Of a stretch of DNA of 41,120 nucleotides, positions 16,911 through 25,668 are shown one piece after another (the first letter of the stretch is position 1; every line of letters starts with the position of its first letter). Position numbers and translations under genes: made by a program. This stretch comes from Acinetobacter lwoffii (lineage in GTDB: Bacteria > Pseudomonadota > Gammaproteobacteria > Pseudomonadales > Moraxellaceae). Below the pieces are notes generated by a model. It was given only the letters and a program-made list of their open reading frames with translations. It was not told where the DNA came from and ran no database searches. Location of the stretch: NCBI GenBank assembly GCA_013530545.1, contig SPVA01000063.1, positions 1-41,120 on the forward strand, written 5' to 3'.

Positions 16911-16912
16911 TT
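16886..16912. promoter_or_regulatory. Perfect 27-bp palindrome, probable TetR operator
   Basis: Two perfect 12-bp arms, AATTGACATACG and CGTATGTCAATT, around a TAC centre (16898-16900). Size, symmetry and position between a TetR gene and its divergent neighbour fit a TetR-family operator. Each arm contains a TTGACA box pointing outward, so the operator itself provides both -35 elements. Confidence 0.8.
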
Positions 16913-16917
16913 AAAAT
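16888..16917 (+). promoter_or_regulatory. Promoter of the TetR regulator
   Basis: -35 TTGACA (16888-16893) inside the left arm of the palindrome, 18-bp spacer, -10 TAAAAT (16912-16917). Overlap with the operator predicts autorepression. Confidence 0.6.
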
Positions 16918-16945
16918 TTTTATAAAGATGATGTGATGAAAATAA

Positions 16946-17539
16946 ATGTCTGTTCGTGAATTAAAAATGGCCGAAACCCGTAAAAAACTGATTCAAGTAG
17001 CACGCCGTGCATTTGGGGAATATGGCTATGCTGGCACTTCAATGGATAAGCTCACGGCAGAAGCAGGGCTGACTCGTGGTGCGCTGTATCATCATTTTGG
17101 TGATAAAAAAGGCTTATTTGCTGCAGTGGTCGATCAAATCGATTCGGAAATGGCTTCATCTGCGCAGCAACATCTGGAGCAGCCTGATGATCTTTGGGAA
17201 GGATTGATGCTGGAAGGGCGGACCTATATTCACAATGCCTTAAATCCGGAATTCCAGCGCATTGTGCTGCGAGACGGGCCGGCTGTGCTGGGCGATCCTG
17301 CACATTGGCCAAGTCAAAACAGATGTTTGCAGTCCACGCGTGAATGTGTTGAACAATTATTGGTAGCAGACCGAATTAAAACAGTTGATCCGGAAGCTGC
17401 TGCGGTATTTTTAAATGGTGCTGCAATGAATGCAGCACTCTGGGTGGCTTCTAGTGAACATCCTGAGCAGGTACTGCCTGAGGCTTTACATGCATTTAAC
17501 TTATTTGCATCGGGGTTTTTAAAAGAAGCACAGAGTTAA
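16946..17539 (+). CDS. TetR/AcrR-family transcriptional regulator
   Basis: Probable ligand-responsive repressor of itself and of the divergent RidA-like gene. The 197-residue protein has the N-terminal TetR DNA-binding domain. Its helix-turn-helix covers about residues 33-52 (SMDKLTAEAGLTRGALYHHF), followed by the typical GDKKGLF. A C-terminal helical ligand/dimer domain follows, including FQRIVLRDGPAVLG, a segment seen in several TetR regulators. An in-frame ATG seven codons later (16967) is an alternative start; neither has a strong ribosome site. The ligand cannot be deduced. Confidence 0.92.
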   Translation: MSVRELKMAETRKKLIQVARRAFGEYGYAGTSMDKLTAEAGLTRGALYHHFGDKKGLFAAVVDQIDSEMASSAQQHLEQPDDLWEGLMLEGRTYIHNALNPEFQRIVLRDGPAVLGDPAHWPSQNRCLQSTRECVEQLLVADRIKTVDPEAAAVFLNGAAMNAALWVASSEHPEQVLPEALHAFNLFASGFLKEAQS

Positions 17540-17565
17540 TCCGTTTGTAGGAAGCGGATAAAGGT

Positions 17566-17587
17566 AAAAAACCCCTCAATCGAGGGG
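17566..17587 (-). terminator. Terminator of greA
   Basis: CCCCTC/GAGGGG stem, 4-nt loop, then T6 on the minus strand, 24 bp after the greA stop. It may also stop the convergent TetR transcript weakly. Confidence 0.85.
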
Positions 17588-17611
17588 CTTTAAATTAAAT
17601 AGCTTTAAATT

Positions 17612-18088
17612 TTAAAGATATTCAACTTTCACAATTTCGTATTCAACTTCACCGTTTGGTGTATTGATTTTCACATCGTCGCCTTCGTTTTTACCTAAAA
17701 GACCACGTGCGATCGGCGAGTTTACAGAGATCTTGTTAATCTTAAAGTCTGCTTCGTCATCGCCTACAATTTTATAGGTTTTCTGCTCTTCAGTATCTAG
17801 GTTTTCAATCGTGACAGTCACACCAAAAACTACACGACCATTCTGTTCAAGTTCTTTGACATCAATCACTTGAACTGCACCCAGTTTGCCTTCGATGTCC
17901 TGAATACGGCCTTCACAGAAGCCTTGCTGTTCACGTGCTGCATGGTATTCTGCATTTTCTTTTAAGTCACCATGTTCACGCGCTTCCGCAATCGAAGCGG
18001 TGATACGTGGGCGATCCACTGTTTTCAATTGGTGTAATTCTTTCTCTAAGGCAATTTTGCCTTCAGGTGTCATAGGATAACGTTGCAT
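17612..18088 (-). CDS. greA: Transcription elongation factor GreA
   Basis: Enters the RNA polymerase secondary channel and stimulates cleavage of backtracked RNA. The 158-residue protein has an N-terminal antiparallel coiled coil with the conserved acidic tip in [20 protein letters not shown] and a C-terminal FKBP-like domain ending [17 protein letters not shown] and YEIVKVEYL. The ATG at 18088 is preceded by AGGGA at good spacing; a TTG four codons upstream is less likely. It follows carB, separated by a terminator-like hairpin. carAB-greA is a conserved order in gammaproteobacteria. Confidence 0.97.
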   Translation of the reverse strand: MQRYPMTPEGKIALEKELHQLKTVDRPRITASIAEAREHGDLKENAEYHAAREQQGFCEGRIQDIEGKLGAVQVIDVKELEQNGRVVFGVTVTIENLDTEEQKTYKIVGDDEADFKINKISVNSPIARGLLGKNEGDDVKINTPNGEVEYEIVKVEYL

Positions 18089-18131
18089 GTTGTCCCTCAA
18101 AAGTCAGTTGAAAGATATAAAATCTATAAAT

Positions 18132-18163
18132 AAAAAAAAGCCCGCCACCAAGAAGGTAGCGGG
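18132..18163 (-). terminator. Terminator after carB
   Basis: Stem CCCGCCACC/GGTAGCGGG with one mismatch, followed on the minus strand by a run of T, 17 nt after the carB stop and 44 nt before the greA start. Read-through or a greA promoter in the gap is needed for greA expression. Confidence 0.85.
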
Positions 18164-18179
18164 ACTTCTTGGAAGCGAA

Positions 18180-21100
18180 TTAACCTTTAGTTAGGTCTTG
18201 CAAACGATATACATCCATTGGCAATTTAATTGCTAAAGCTTGGCATACTGCATCCGCACCATTCAATGTAGTTGTGTTATACACTTTACCTTGAAGTGCT
18301 GAACGACGGATCGAGAATGAGTCTTCTTGTGCCTTTTTGCCTTCAGTCGTGTTAATCACAAGGTGGATTTCGCCGTTTTTGATACGGTCCACAATGTTAG
18401 GACGACCTTCAGTCACTTTATTGACACGTTCACATTCAAGACCAGCATCGCTAATCACTTTAAATGTACCATCAGTTGCAAGAATCTTGAAGCCTAGGTC
18501 AATCAATTGTTTTGCGATACCTGCCGCACGTGGTTTATCTGAGTCACGTACAGAGATAAATGCGTGTTTCACTTCGCCTTCAGTTGGAAGACCTGGTAAA
18601 CGCTCATTTGCACCTAAAACAGCTTTATAGAACGCTTCACCAAATGTTTTACCAACGCCCATTACTTCGCCGGTCGATTTCATCTCAGGGCCAAGGATCG
18701 GGTCAACACCAGGGAATTTGTTGAATGGGAACACCGCTTCTTTGACAGAGAAGTGCTCAGGAATAATCTCTGATGTAAAGCCTTGCGACTCAAGAGATTG
18801 ACCCGCCATACAGCGTGCAGCAACTTTCGCTAAAGATTCGCCGATACACTTAGAAACGAATGGCACAGTACGAGATGCACGTGGGTTCACTTCCAGGATG
18901 TAAACGTCTTCGCCTTTAACCGCAAACTGAACGTTCATTAGACCAATTACGCCAAGTTCTTTTGCCATCGCAACGGTTTGACGACGCATTTCGTCCTGAA
19001 TCTCTTTAGACAGAGAGTAAGGAGGAATTGAACATGCCGAGTCACCTGAGTGAATACCCGCTTGTTCAATGTGCTGCATGATGCCGCCGATCACCACGTC
19101 TTTACCGTCAGATACGCAGTCTACGTCAACTTCGATCGCGTCATCAAGGAAGCGGTCAAGAAGTACAGGCGCTTCGTTAGATGCTTGAACCGCATCACGT
19201 AAGTAGCGTTTTAATTCTTCGTCGTTGTACACGATTTCCATCGCACGACCACCAAGCACGTAAGAAGGACGTACTACAAGCGGGTAGCCGACTTTAGATG
19301 CTTCAGCCATACCTTCTTCAGCAGATTTTACAATGCTGTTGTTTGGTTGACGAAGTTGCAGACGTTGAATCATTTGTTGGAAACGTTCACGGTCTTCTGC
19401 ACGGTCAATCGCATCAGGCGATGTACCGATAATTGGTGCACCAGCTTCTTCTAAAGCACGTGCCAATTTAAGCGGAGTTTGACCACCGTACTGAACGATA
19501 ATGCCTTTAGGCTTCTCGATACGCACGATTTCAAGTACATCTTCAAGCGTGATCGGTTCGAAGTACAAACGATCTGATGTATCGTAATCCGTAGAAACCG
19601 TTTCAGGGTTACAGTTCACCATAATGGTTTCGTAACCATCTTCACGCATTGCAAGCGCCGCGTGTACACAGCAGTAATCGAACTCGATACCTTGACCAAT
19701 ACGGTTAGGACCACCACCGATCACCATGATCTTGTCTTTCGCAGACGGATTGGCTTCACACTCTTCATCGTAAGTTGAGTACATGTAGGCTGTATCAGAT
19801 TCGAATTCTGCAGCACATGTATCGACACGTTTGTAAACTGGCGTTACGCCCAGGTTCCAACGATGTTTACGGAATTGTTTTTGTGAAATGCCCATCAAGT
19901 CCGCAATGCGAAGATCTGATAAACCTTTACGTTTGAACCCACGGATGTTGTCCGCATTCAAGTCGCCAAAACCTAAAGTCTTGATTTGGTTTTCAGTTTT
20001 GATGATGTCTTCGATTTGAATCAAGAACCAGCGGTCAATGTTCGTTGCAGCGAATACTTCGTCTAGAGTAAAGCCGTGACGGAATGCATCGCCCACATAC
20101 CAGATACGCTCTGGACCTGGCACTTTAAGTTCTTGCAAGATTTTGTCGCGTGCGCCTTCAGCACCCACTTCAACTTTTTCGTCAAAACCAGAAGCACCCA
20201 CTTCAAGACCACGAAGGGCTTTTTGTACAGATTCCTGGAAGTTACGGCCAATCGCCATCACTTCACCGACAGATTTCATCTGAGTTGTAAGCGTTGCGTC
20301 AGCTTGTGGGAATTTCTCGAAGTTGAAACGAGGAATCTTGGTTACAACGTAGTCGATTGCAGGTTCGAACGATGCAGGCGTTGTACCGCCAGTGATGTCG
20401 TTTTTCAACTCATCAAGCGTATAACCCACAGCCAATTTCGCTGCGATTTTTGCAATTGGGAAACCAGTTGCTTTCGATGCCAGTGCAGATGAACGTGATA
20501 CACGTGGGTTCATCTCGATCACCACCATACGGCCAGTATTTGGGCAAATACCGAACTGTACGTTAGAACCACCTGTTTCTACGCCAATTTCACGTAATAC
20601 AGCTAAAGATGCGTTACGTAGTAACTGGAATTCTTTATCTGTCAATGTTTGCGCAGGGGCAACAGTGATTGAATCACCTGTATGCACGCCCATTGGGTCA
20701 AAGTTTTCAATGGTACATACGATGATACAGTTGTCGTTTTTGTCACGAACAACTTCCATCTCGTATTCTTTCCAGCCAATTAAAGATTCATCAATCAATA
20801 ACTGTTTGGTTGGAGAAAGATCGAAACCGCGTTCACAAATTTCGATGAATTCTTCTTTGTTGTACGCGATACCGCCACCTGAACCACCCATCGTGAATGA
20901 TGGACGGATAATCACTGGGAAGCCGAAACGTGCTTGAATTTCTAAAGCATGTTCCATTGACTCAGCAACGTCAGCTTTTGGACATTCAAGACCAATTTTA
21001 CGCATTGCCTGGTCGAACAGTTTACGGTCTTCTCTTTGGTCGCACCGATTAATTCAACATTGTATTTTTCTAAAATGCCGTGCTCATCAAGGGCAAGGGC

Positions 21101-21394
21101 ACAGTTCAATGCCGTTTGACCACCCATGGTTGGAAGAACAGCATCTGGACGTTCTTTCTCAATGATCGCTGCAACAGTTTGCCAAGTAATTGGCTCAATG
21201 TAAGTTGCATCCGCCATGGTTGGGTCGGTCATGATGGTCGCTGGATTAGAGTTGACCAAAATAACGCGGTAACCTTCTTCACGAAGGGCTTTACATGCTT
21301 GAGCACCTGAGTAGTCAAACTCACATGCTTGACCGATGACAATCGGACCAGCACCAATAATCAAGATGCTTTTAATGTCAGTACGTTTAGCCAT
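18180..21394 (-). pseudogene. carB: Carbamoyl-phosphate synthase large subunit, frameshifted
   Basis: Uses ammonia from CarA, bicarbonate and two ATP to make carbamoyl phosphate for arginine and pyrimidines. Residues 1-120 ([17 protein letters not shown] ... GATK) read in one frame. From 21032 downward the next frame carries [16 protein letters not shown] and runs intact to 18180 through both ATP-grasp halves, the oligomerisation domain and the MGS-like allosteric domain. At the join, about 21032-21034, the expected A-I-D-x-A segment before EDR is missing: 2 nt replace about 18, a net loss of about 16 nt and a frameshift. Automatic callers would give 150- and 941-residue pieces. Total size otherwise matches ~1,075 residues. 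carB is needed for prototrophy, so a sequence error is plausible. Confidence 0.9.
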
Positions 21395-21407
21395 GATGCT
21401 TCCTTAA

Positions 21408-22547
21408 TTACTTCTTAGATGCTTCGATAAGTTCGATGAAATGATCGAACAATGGTGCGCAGTCATGTGGACCCGGGCTTGCTTCAGGGTGACCCTGGAA
21501 GCTGAACGCAGGTTTGTCTGTACGATGAATACCTTGGTTGGTGCCATCAAACAGTGAGCGATGCGTTACACGCAACACATCAGGCAGATTGCTTTCATCG
21601 ACTGCGAAGCCATGGTTCTGAGAAGTAATCATCACTGTACCATTATCTAGATTTTGTACAGGATGGTTAGCACCGTGGTGGCCGTGAGGCATTTTTAAGG
21701 TTTTAGCACCACTTGCAAGCGCAAGAATCTGGTGACCCAGACAGATACCAAATACTGGAATTTCAGTGGTTTCTACAATTGTTTTTACAGCTTCAATTGC
21801 GTAGTCACATGCAGCTGGATCGCCAGGACCGTTCGATAAGAACACGCCATCTGGATTCAGTGCAAGTACATCAGCAGCAGGAGTTTGCGCCGGCACAACA
21901 GTCAGTTTACAACCGCGGTCTGCGAGCATACGTAAGATGTTGGTTTTGACACCGTAATCGTATGCAACAACATGGAATTTAGCTTCTGGTTGAGAGAAAC
22001 CTTTGCCTAATGTCCAAGAGCCCTCAGTCCATTCAAAACCTTCAGGGTCACAACATTCTTTTGCCAGGTCTAAACCGTTTAAACCACCAAATGCACGTGC
22101 TTTTTCAAGCGCTTCAGCTTCAGTGATATTTTCGCCAGCAAGGATACACCCATTTTGCGCACCTTTGTCACGTAGGATACGTGTCAGTTTACGCGTGTCG
22201 ATATCCGCAATTGCCACAACATTGTGTTGTACCAAATATTCAGCTAATGATTGGGTTGAACGGAAGTTACTGTGCAGTAAAGGCAGGTCGCGAATGATCA
22301 ATCCGTTCGCCCAAACCTTATGAATACGACCTGATTCAGCGTCTTCTTCATTGCAGCCTGTGTTACCGATATGTGGGTAAGTCAGTGTCACAAGTTGCTG
22401 TGCATAACTCGGGTCAGTCAAAATTTCTTGATAGCCAGTCATGGCAGTGTTGAAAACGACTTCACCAGTCGTACTACCCGATGCGCCAATCGAAGTACCT
22501 TTAAAGATAGTTCCGTCGGCAAGGGCTAAAATTGCTGGGGTGCTCAA
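21408..22547 (-). CDS. carA: Carbamoyl-phosphate synthase small (glutaminase) subunit
   Basis: Releases ammonia from glutamine and channels it to CarB. The 379-residue protein has the class I amidotransferase triad: Cys269 in FGICLGHQ, His353 and Glu355 in QGHPEASPG, plus the LSNGPGDP oxyanion segment. The start codon is TTG at 22547, chosen because AGGAG lies 7 nt upstream and the protein aligns from MSTPAILAL. carB begins 13 nt after its stop, with its own AAGGAAG ribosome site, so they form one operon. A consensus promoter and a long terminator-like hairpin lie in its leader. Confidence 0.96.
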   Translation of the reverse strand: MSTPAILALADGTIFKGTSIGASGSTTGEVVFNTAMTGYQEILTDPSYAQQLVTLTYPHIGNTGCNEEDAESGRIHKVWANGLIIRDLPLLHSNFRSTQSLAEYLVQHNVVAIADIDTRKLTRILRDKGAQNGCILAGENITEAEALEKARAFGGLNGLDLAKECCDPEGFEWTEGSWTLGKGFSQPEAKFHVVAYDYGVKTNILRMLADRGCKLTVVPAQTPAADVLALNPDGVFLSNGPGDPAACDYAIEAVKTIVETTEIPVFGICLGHQILALASGAKTLKMPHGHHGANHPVQNLDNGTVMITSQNHGFAVDESNLPDVLRVTHRSLFDGTNQGIHRTDKPAFSFQGHPEASPGPHDCAPLFDHFIELIEASKK

Positions 22548-22573
22548 ACCAAAGCTCCTGAAATTTAGGCTGT

Positions 22574-22640
22574 AAAAAAGCGAGAAGACGAAAAAAAAGG
22601 AAGGCTATTTTTTAAACCTACCCTCCTATGTCTGCTCGCT
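22574..22640 (-). promoter_or_regulatory. Probable transcription attenuator in the carA leader
   Basis: On the minus strand AGCGAGCAGAC (22640-22630) can pair with GTCTTCTCGCT (22589-22579), 10 of 11 bp, and is followed at once by T6. Inside the loop, AGGAGG and CCTTCCT can pair as well, next to a T8 tract. The whole lies between the carA promoter and its ribosome site, which fits premature termination control. No clear leader peptide with Arg or pyrimidine logic was found. Confidence 0.65.
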
Positions 22641-22655
22641 TGAACTTAACACGGC

Positions 22656-22685
22656 ATTATACGCAGAATGACCCCCAAAGTCCAA
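22656..22685 (-). promoter_or_regulatory. carAB promoter
   Basis: -35 TTGGAC (22685-22680), 18-bp spacer, perfect -10 TATAAT (22661-22656). Transcription should begin near 22648, giving a leader of about 100 nt. Confidence 0.8.
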
Positions 22686-22855
22686 CGGCTTTGCAGCGAA
22701 AGTATGAGATAAATGGCTTGCTTTTTGCATGGAAGTCTGTTTTGTAAGCAATGTGAAAAAATGTAAGCAATTAATAATTGTCAGACAAATCAAATCTTAA
22801 TTTTTATCATATCTACTAATATAGCTTAGTCGATATAACAATAGGAACAAGACAC

Positions 22856-23344
22856 ATGGCTACAGCACCTAGATCTACTACATCTAAAAAAATCACTCCG
22901 AGCGTGGTGACTGAAACTGCCGAGAAGCTTGAAAAAGTAGCAGTCGAAGCTAAAGATCAGGCAATTGAAACCATCGAGGAAAGTAAGGAAAAGCTTGAAG
23001 TTGAAGCCAAACAGTTAAGCGATACTGTGCAGGAACAGTTGCGTCAATTTAAGCAGGAGGTGTTACAGCGTATTGATACTTTGAAGGAGCAGATTTTCGG
23101 TTCACAGAAAGAATTAACCGAATTAAAAAGCTTTATCAAGACAGAATTCAACGCTGTCGTCGAAGACTTATCCAATCTGGGTAAAGAACTGAAAGAAGAT
23201 GTCAGTCAGATTTCGACCAAGCATAAGGAACATCTGACCGATACTTTTAAACGTTCTAAGGACAGTACCATTGAAGTACTGAAAAAAGTCAAACCCGTGG
23301 TGAAAACAGAGAGCTCAGACAAAAGTCCTGAGCTGAAAAGTTAG
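22856..23344 (+). CDS. Charged coiled-coil protein, phasin- or apolipoprotein-like in composition
   Basis: Not firmly recognised. The 162-residue protein is almost entirely predicted amphipathic helix from residue 18 to 145, rich in Lys, Glu, Val and Ser with heptad-like spacing (e.g. TAEKLEKVAVEAKDQAIETI). It has no signal peptide, no Cys and no catalytic motif. Basic, Ser/Thr-rich tails flank the helix at both ends. Composition resembles phasins and other helix-bundle surface-binding proteins, but there is no poly-hydroxybutyrate gene nearby to support that role. AGGA lies 9 nt before the ATG. It is followed by a strong hairpin and a small membrane-protein gene. Confidence 0.7.
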   Translation: MATAPRSTTSKKITPSVVTETAEKLEKVAVEAKDQAIETIEESKEKLEVEAKQLSDTVQEQLRQFKQEVLQRIDTLKEQIFGSQKELTELKSFIKTEFNAVVEDLSNLGKELKEDVSQISTKHKEHLTDTFKRSKDSTIEVLKKVKPVVKTESSDKSPELKS

Positions 23345-23369
23345 GCTGCGCTGAAAGGCCGCTATTTAA

Positions 23370-23400
23370 AAAGGAGAACAATCAATGTTCTCCTTTGTCT
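23370..23400 (+). terminator. Hairpin terminator after the coiled-coil gene
   Basis: Perfect 11-bp stem AAAGGAGAACA/TGTTCTCCTTT with 5-nt loop, then GTCTTTA. The U-tract is interrupted, so some read-through into the small membrane-protein gene is possible. Confidence 0.7.
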
Positions 23401-23445
23401 TTATGCAGCAAAACGGACTCACAATAACAATTAAAGGGGGTCACG

Positions 23446-23667
23446 ATGCAACAGCATTTTGTAGGTGTACTTATTTTACTGATATTGATCATGCTACTGA
23501 ATCTGGAAAGCGGATTGGGGCGCATACTTTATCTGGGTGTAATCGTATTATGTTTGGGAGTGCTGGGACTGGTGTTTGGGACCATTCTTCTGATGATCAT
23601 TACTTTTGCTTTTATTCTTTATGCTGCTGTGAAATCTATTCAGGAGCAGCATCATCTACATCATTAA
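23446..23667 (+). CDS. Small two-helix membrane protein
   Basis: Unrecognised 73-residue protein. Two or three closely spaced hydrophobic helices (about residues 5-19 and 26-62, the latter probably two) form nearly the whole chain, ending with a short polar tail QEQHHLHH. The strong ribosome site AAGGGGG lies 6 nt upstream of the ATG. An overlapping 98-residue frame starting at 23385 has no such signal and no hydrophobic pattern. It resembles the many small inner-membrane proteins of unknown role. Confidence 0.75.
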   Translation: MQQHFVGVLILLILIMLLNLESGLGRILYLGVIVLCLGVLGLVFGTILLMIITFAFILYAAVKSIQEQHHLHH

Positions 23668-23740
23668 AATATGAACGTTGAAAACAATAAAAAATCTAAA
23701 ATAATTATACAGAGGATCAATCATTGTTGAGCAATAAACA

Positions 23741-23769
23741 AAAACGTGAGACTTTAAGTCTCACGTTTT
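23741..23769. terminator. Bidirectional terminator
   Basis: Perfect 13-bp stem AAAACGTGAGACT/AGTCTCACGTTTT with a TTA loop, between the small membrane-protein gene (plus) and the DOMON-like gene (minus). A and T tracts lie on the two sides. Confidence 0.85.
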
Positions 23770-23815
23770 ATTCGCCTGTTACACTTTAAATAGCTGATGC
23801 ACAGCGTCAATCTAT

Positions 23816-24355
23816 TTAAAATACATGCAACCAGTCACGTTTATTATGAAAATCTGCCTGAGGACTACTATGCTGCATGGCATAGTATTGATCACCTTGT
23901 GAGGTTTTTAAAACAGCAGATAAACCCAGGAACAAGTTTTCCCATTTCAGTTTATGTGTTGCCATAAAATCAGTCAGATCCACACTGACATTGAGACCAT
24001 AATGCGTACGTTTGAGCTGGTTCAGCTCAATATCATCCGCAGCTTGCGGTGGCATCTCTTCAGGATAACGGTATTCTTCGAATTGATAAGCCTGCCAGGC
24101 TTGAGAAGGGGAAAGATTAATCTCACGATAAAAATCTTCGCCCTGAACCCCAATAAAAATTTCAAAGCAGGTCTGTTCCCACAGGAAATCCTGACGGGGA
24201 TGTGCCGTCACCATGTCGGGCCACAAGATGTACTGATTGGGATCACGGATCCAGAAGCCCACATTTAAATTGCATGGGCCTTGCTGTTCGATGGCGGCAA
24301 CCAGAGAGATGGCCTGAAAACGGCGATCAAATGCGCTAAGTTCGTAACTTGCCAT
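23816..24355 (-). CDS. DOMON-like (CBM9-type fold) protein
   Basis: The 179-residue protein, without signal peptide, matches the uncharacterised DOMON-like family: FLWEQTCFEIFIGVQGEDFYREINLSPS near residues 75-102 and a C-terminal ...FHNKRDWLHVF end. The fold is an Ig-like beta sandwich used elsewhere for sugar or heme binding, but ligand and role here are unknown. It starts 11 nt after yhbY, with AGGA upstream, so the two form an operon. Confidence 0.8.
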   Translation of the reverse strand: MASYELSAFDRRFQAISLVAAIEQQGPCNLNVGFWIRDPNQYILWPDMVTAHPRQDFLWEQTCFEIFIGVQGEDFYREINLSPSQAWQAYQFEEYRYPEEMPPQAADDIELNQLKRTHYGLNVSVDLTDFMATHKLKWENLFLGLSAVLKTSQGDQYYAMQHSSPQADFHNKRDWLHVF

Positions 24356-24366
24356 AAGTCCTGTAC

Positions 24367-24690
24367 TTAGTTAGACAAATGAGCGAAGCGGACAAGGTTG
24401 GACAATTTTTGGTTTTGTTTCGCAGCTTTCTTGTAAAGCAGCGCAATTTTACCAATAGTCTGAACTACTTCAGCACCAGTCGCTTCTGAAATTTCAACAA
24501 TCAGTGCTGCACGCGCTTCGCGATCTTCAGCTACGATTTTCACTTTAATCAGTTCGTGATCGTTTAAAGCACGCGCCAATTCTTCGATGACATTTTCAGT
24601 CAGGCCTTTGTCACCCAGCATAACGACCGGGTTTAAAGCATGTCCGATTTGACGTAAACGCTTACGTTCCTGAATAGATAAAGACGCCAT
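24367..24690 (-). CDS. yhbY: Ribosome-assembly RNA-binding protein YhbY (CRM domain)
   Basis: CRM-domain protein that binds pre-50S ribosomes. The 107-residue chain shows RKRLRQIGHALNPVVMLGDKGL, LNDHELIKVKI and the late VVQTIGKIALLYKK, where the GxxG-type RNA-binding loop sits. It is divergent from rlmE-ftsH, the usual arrangement in gammaproteobacteria. Confidence 0.93.
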   Translation of the reverse strand: MASLSIQERKRLRQIGHALNPVVMLGDKGLTENVIEELARALNDHELIKVKIVAEDREARAALIVEISEATGAEVVQTIGKIALLYKKAAKQNQKLSNLVRFAHLSN

Positions 24691-24885
24691 GAGAGATAAC
24701 CTGAATTTTAAAACGGCTTAGTATAGCAAAAGCAAAAAACAAACGCTTTAAATTATCAGGAAATAATCATTTCCAATATCTCTTCATAACGAGCAAAACT
24801 CCTAGATTTAGATACACATGTATACTGCAAAATATGTCTTTTTCACGTACAATTAATAATTGGACGTTTTTTTATTTAGAGAGTT

Positions 24886-25536
24886 ATGGCTACACGCATT
24901 ACCAACCAAAAGTTATCTAAAAGTAGTCGTGATTGGATGAGAGAGCATTTAGACGATCCTTATGTGAAAAAGGCACAAAAGGACGGCTATCGTGCGCGTG
25001 CAGCATATAAGCTCTTAGAGATGCAAGAAAAGTACAAAATCATCAAACCCGGCATGACCGTGGTCGACTTGGGTGCAGCTCCCGGGAGTTGGTCACAAAT
25101 CGCAGGTAAGTTGGTCGGCGACAAAGGTTTATTGATTGCATCTGACATTTTACCAATGGATGCATTACCCGATGTAACGTTCTTGCAAGGCGACTTTCGC
25201 GAAGAAGAAGTCTTCCAGCAATTGTTAGAAATTTTAGATGGTCGTACTGTAGACGTTGTAATTTCAGATATGGCCCCCAATACATCAGGTAATAAGGCTG
25301 TAGATCAACCGCGTCAGATTTACTTGTGTGAACTTGCACTGGATTTTGCCAATAAGGTGCTAGGCCCTAAAGGTCAATTTGTGGTAAAAGTTTTCCAAGG
25401 CTCAGGTTTTGACGAATTCCGTAAGCAAGTGGTTGATAGTTTTGATGTTCTGAAAACATCTAAACCTCTGGCATCACGTGCTCGCTCCAAGGAAGTTTTC
25501 CTGATCGGGCAGGGACGCAAGAAGGCTTTAAAATAA
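24886..25536 (+). CDS. rlmE: 23S rRNA 2'-O-methyltransferase RlmE (RrmJ/FtsJ)
   Basis: Methylates the ribose of U2552 in the 23S rRNA A-loop using S-adenosylmethionine. The 216-residue protein has the SAM-binding motif [11 protein letters not shown] (59-69) and the complete K-D-K-E catalytic tetrad: Lys42 in YKLLE, Asp128 in SDMAPN, Lys168 in VVKVFQG and Glu203 in SKEVFLIG. ftsH follows 132 bp (or 99 bp) downstream, a conserved pair. Confidence 0.97.
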   Translation: MATRITNQKLSKSSRDWMREHLDDPYVKKAQKDGYRARAAYKLLEMQEKYKIIKPGMTVVDLGAAPGSWSQIAGKLVGDKGLLIASDILPMDALPDVTFLQGDFREEEVFQQLLEILDGRTVDVVISDMAPNTSGNKAVDQPRQIYLCELALDFANKVLGPKGQFVVKVFQGSGFDEFRKQVVDSFDVLKTSKPLASRARSKEVFLIGQGRKKALK

Positions 25537-25668
25537 GTCTACTTGCCAAGTCGTTAAAAATTGTGCATTTTGTACGTTTTCAGATAATTGCAAGTTGATT
25601 TGCAGCTTAAGTATTAAGGTCACCCTGAACAGGGCATGATCAAATTAGATTGGAATGGGAATAAAGCT

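Noticed and set aside
21020..21045. Programmed ribosomal frameshift in carB
   Set aside because: Conserved residues are missing at the join, no slippery heptamer or stimulatory structure was seen, and CarB is not known to use frameshifting.
23385..23681. 98-residue open frame overlapping the small membrane-protein gene
   Set aside because: It starts inside the terminator hairpin, has no ribosome site and no protein-like pattern; the 23446 frame has both a strong ribosome site and clear membrane helices.
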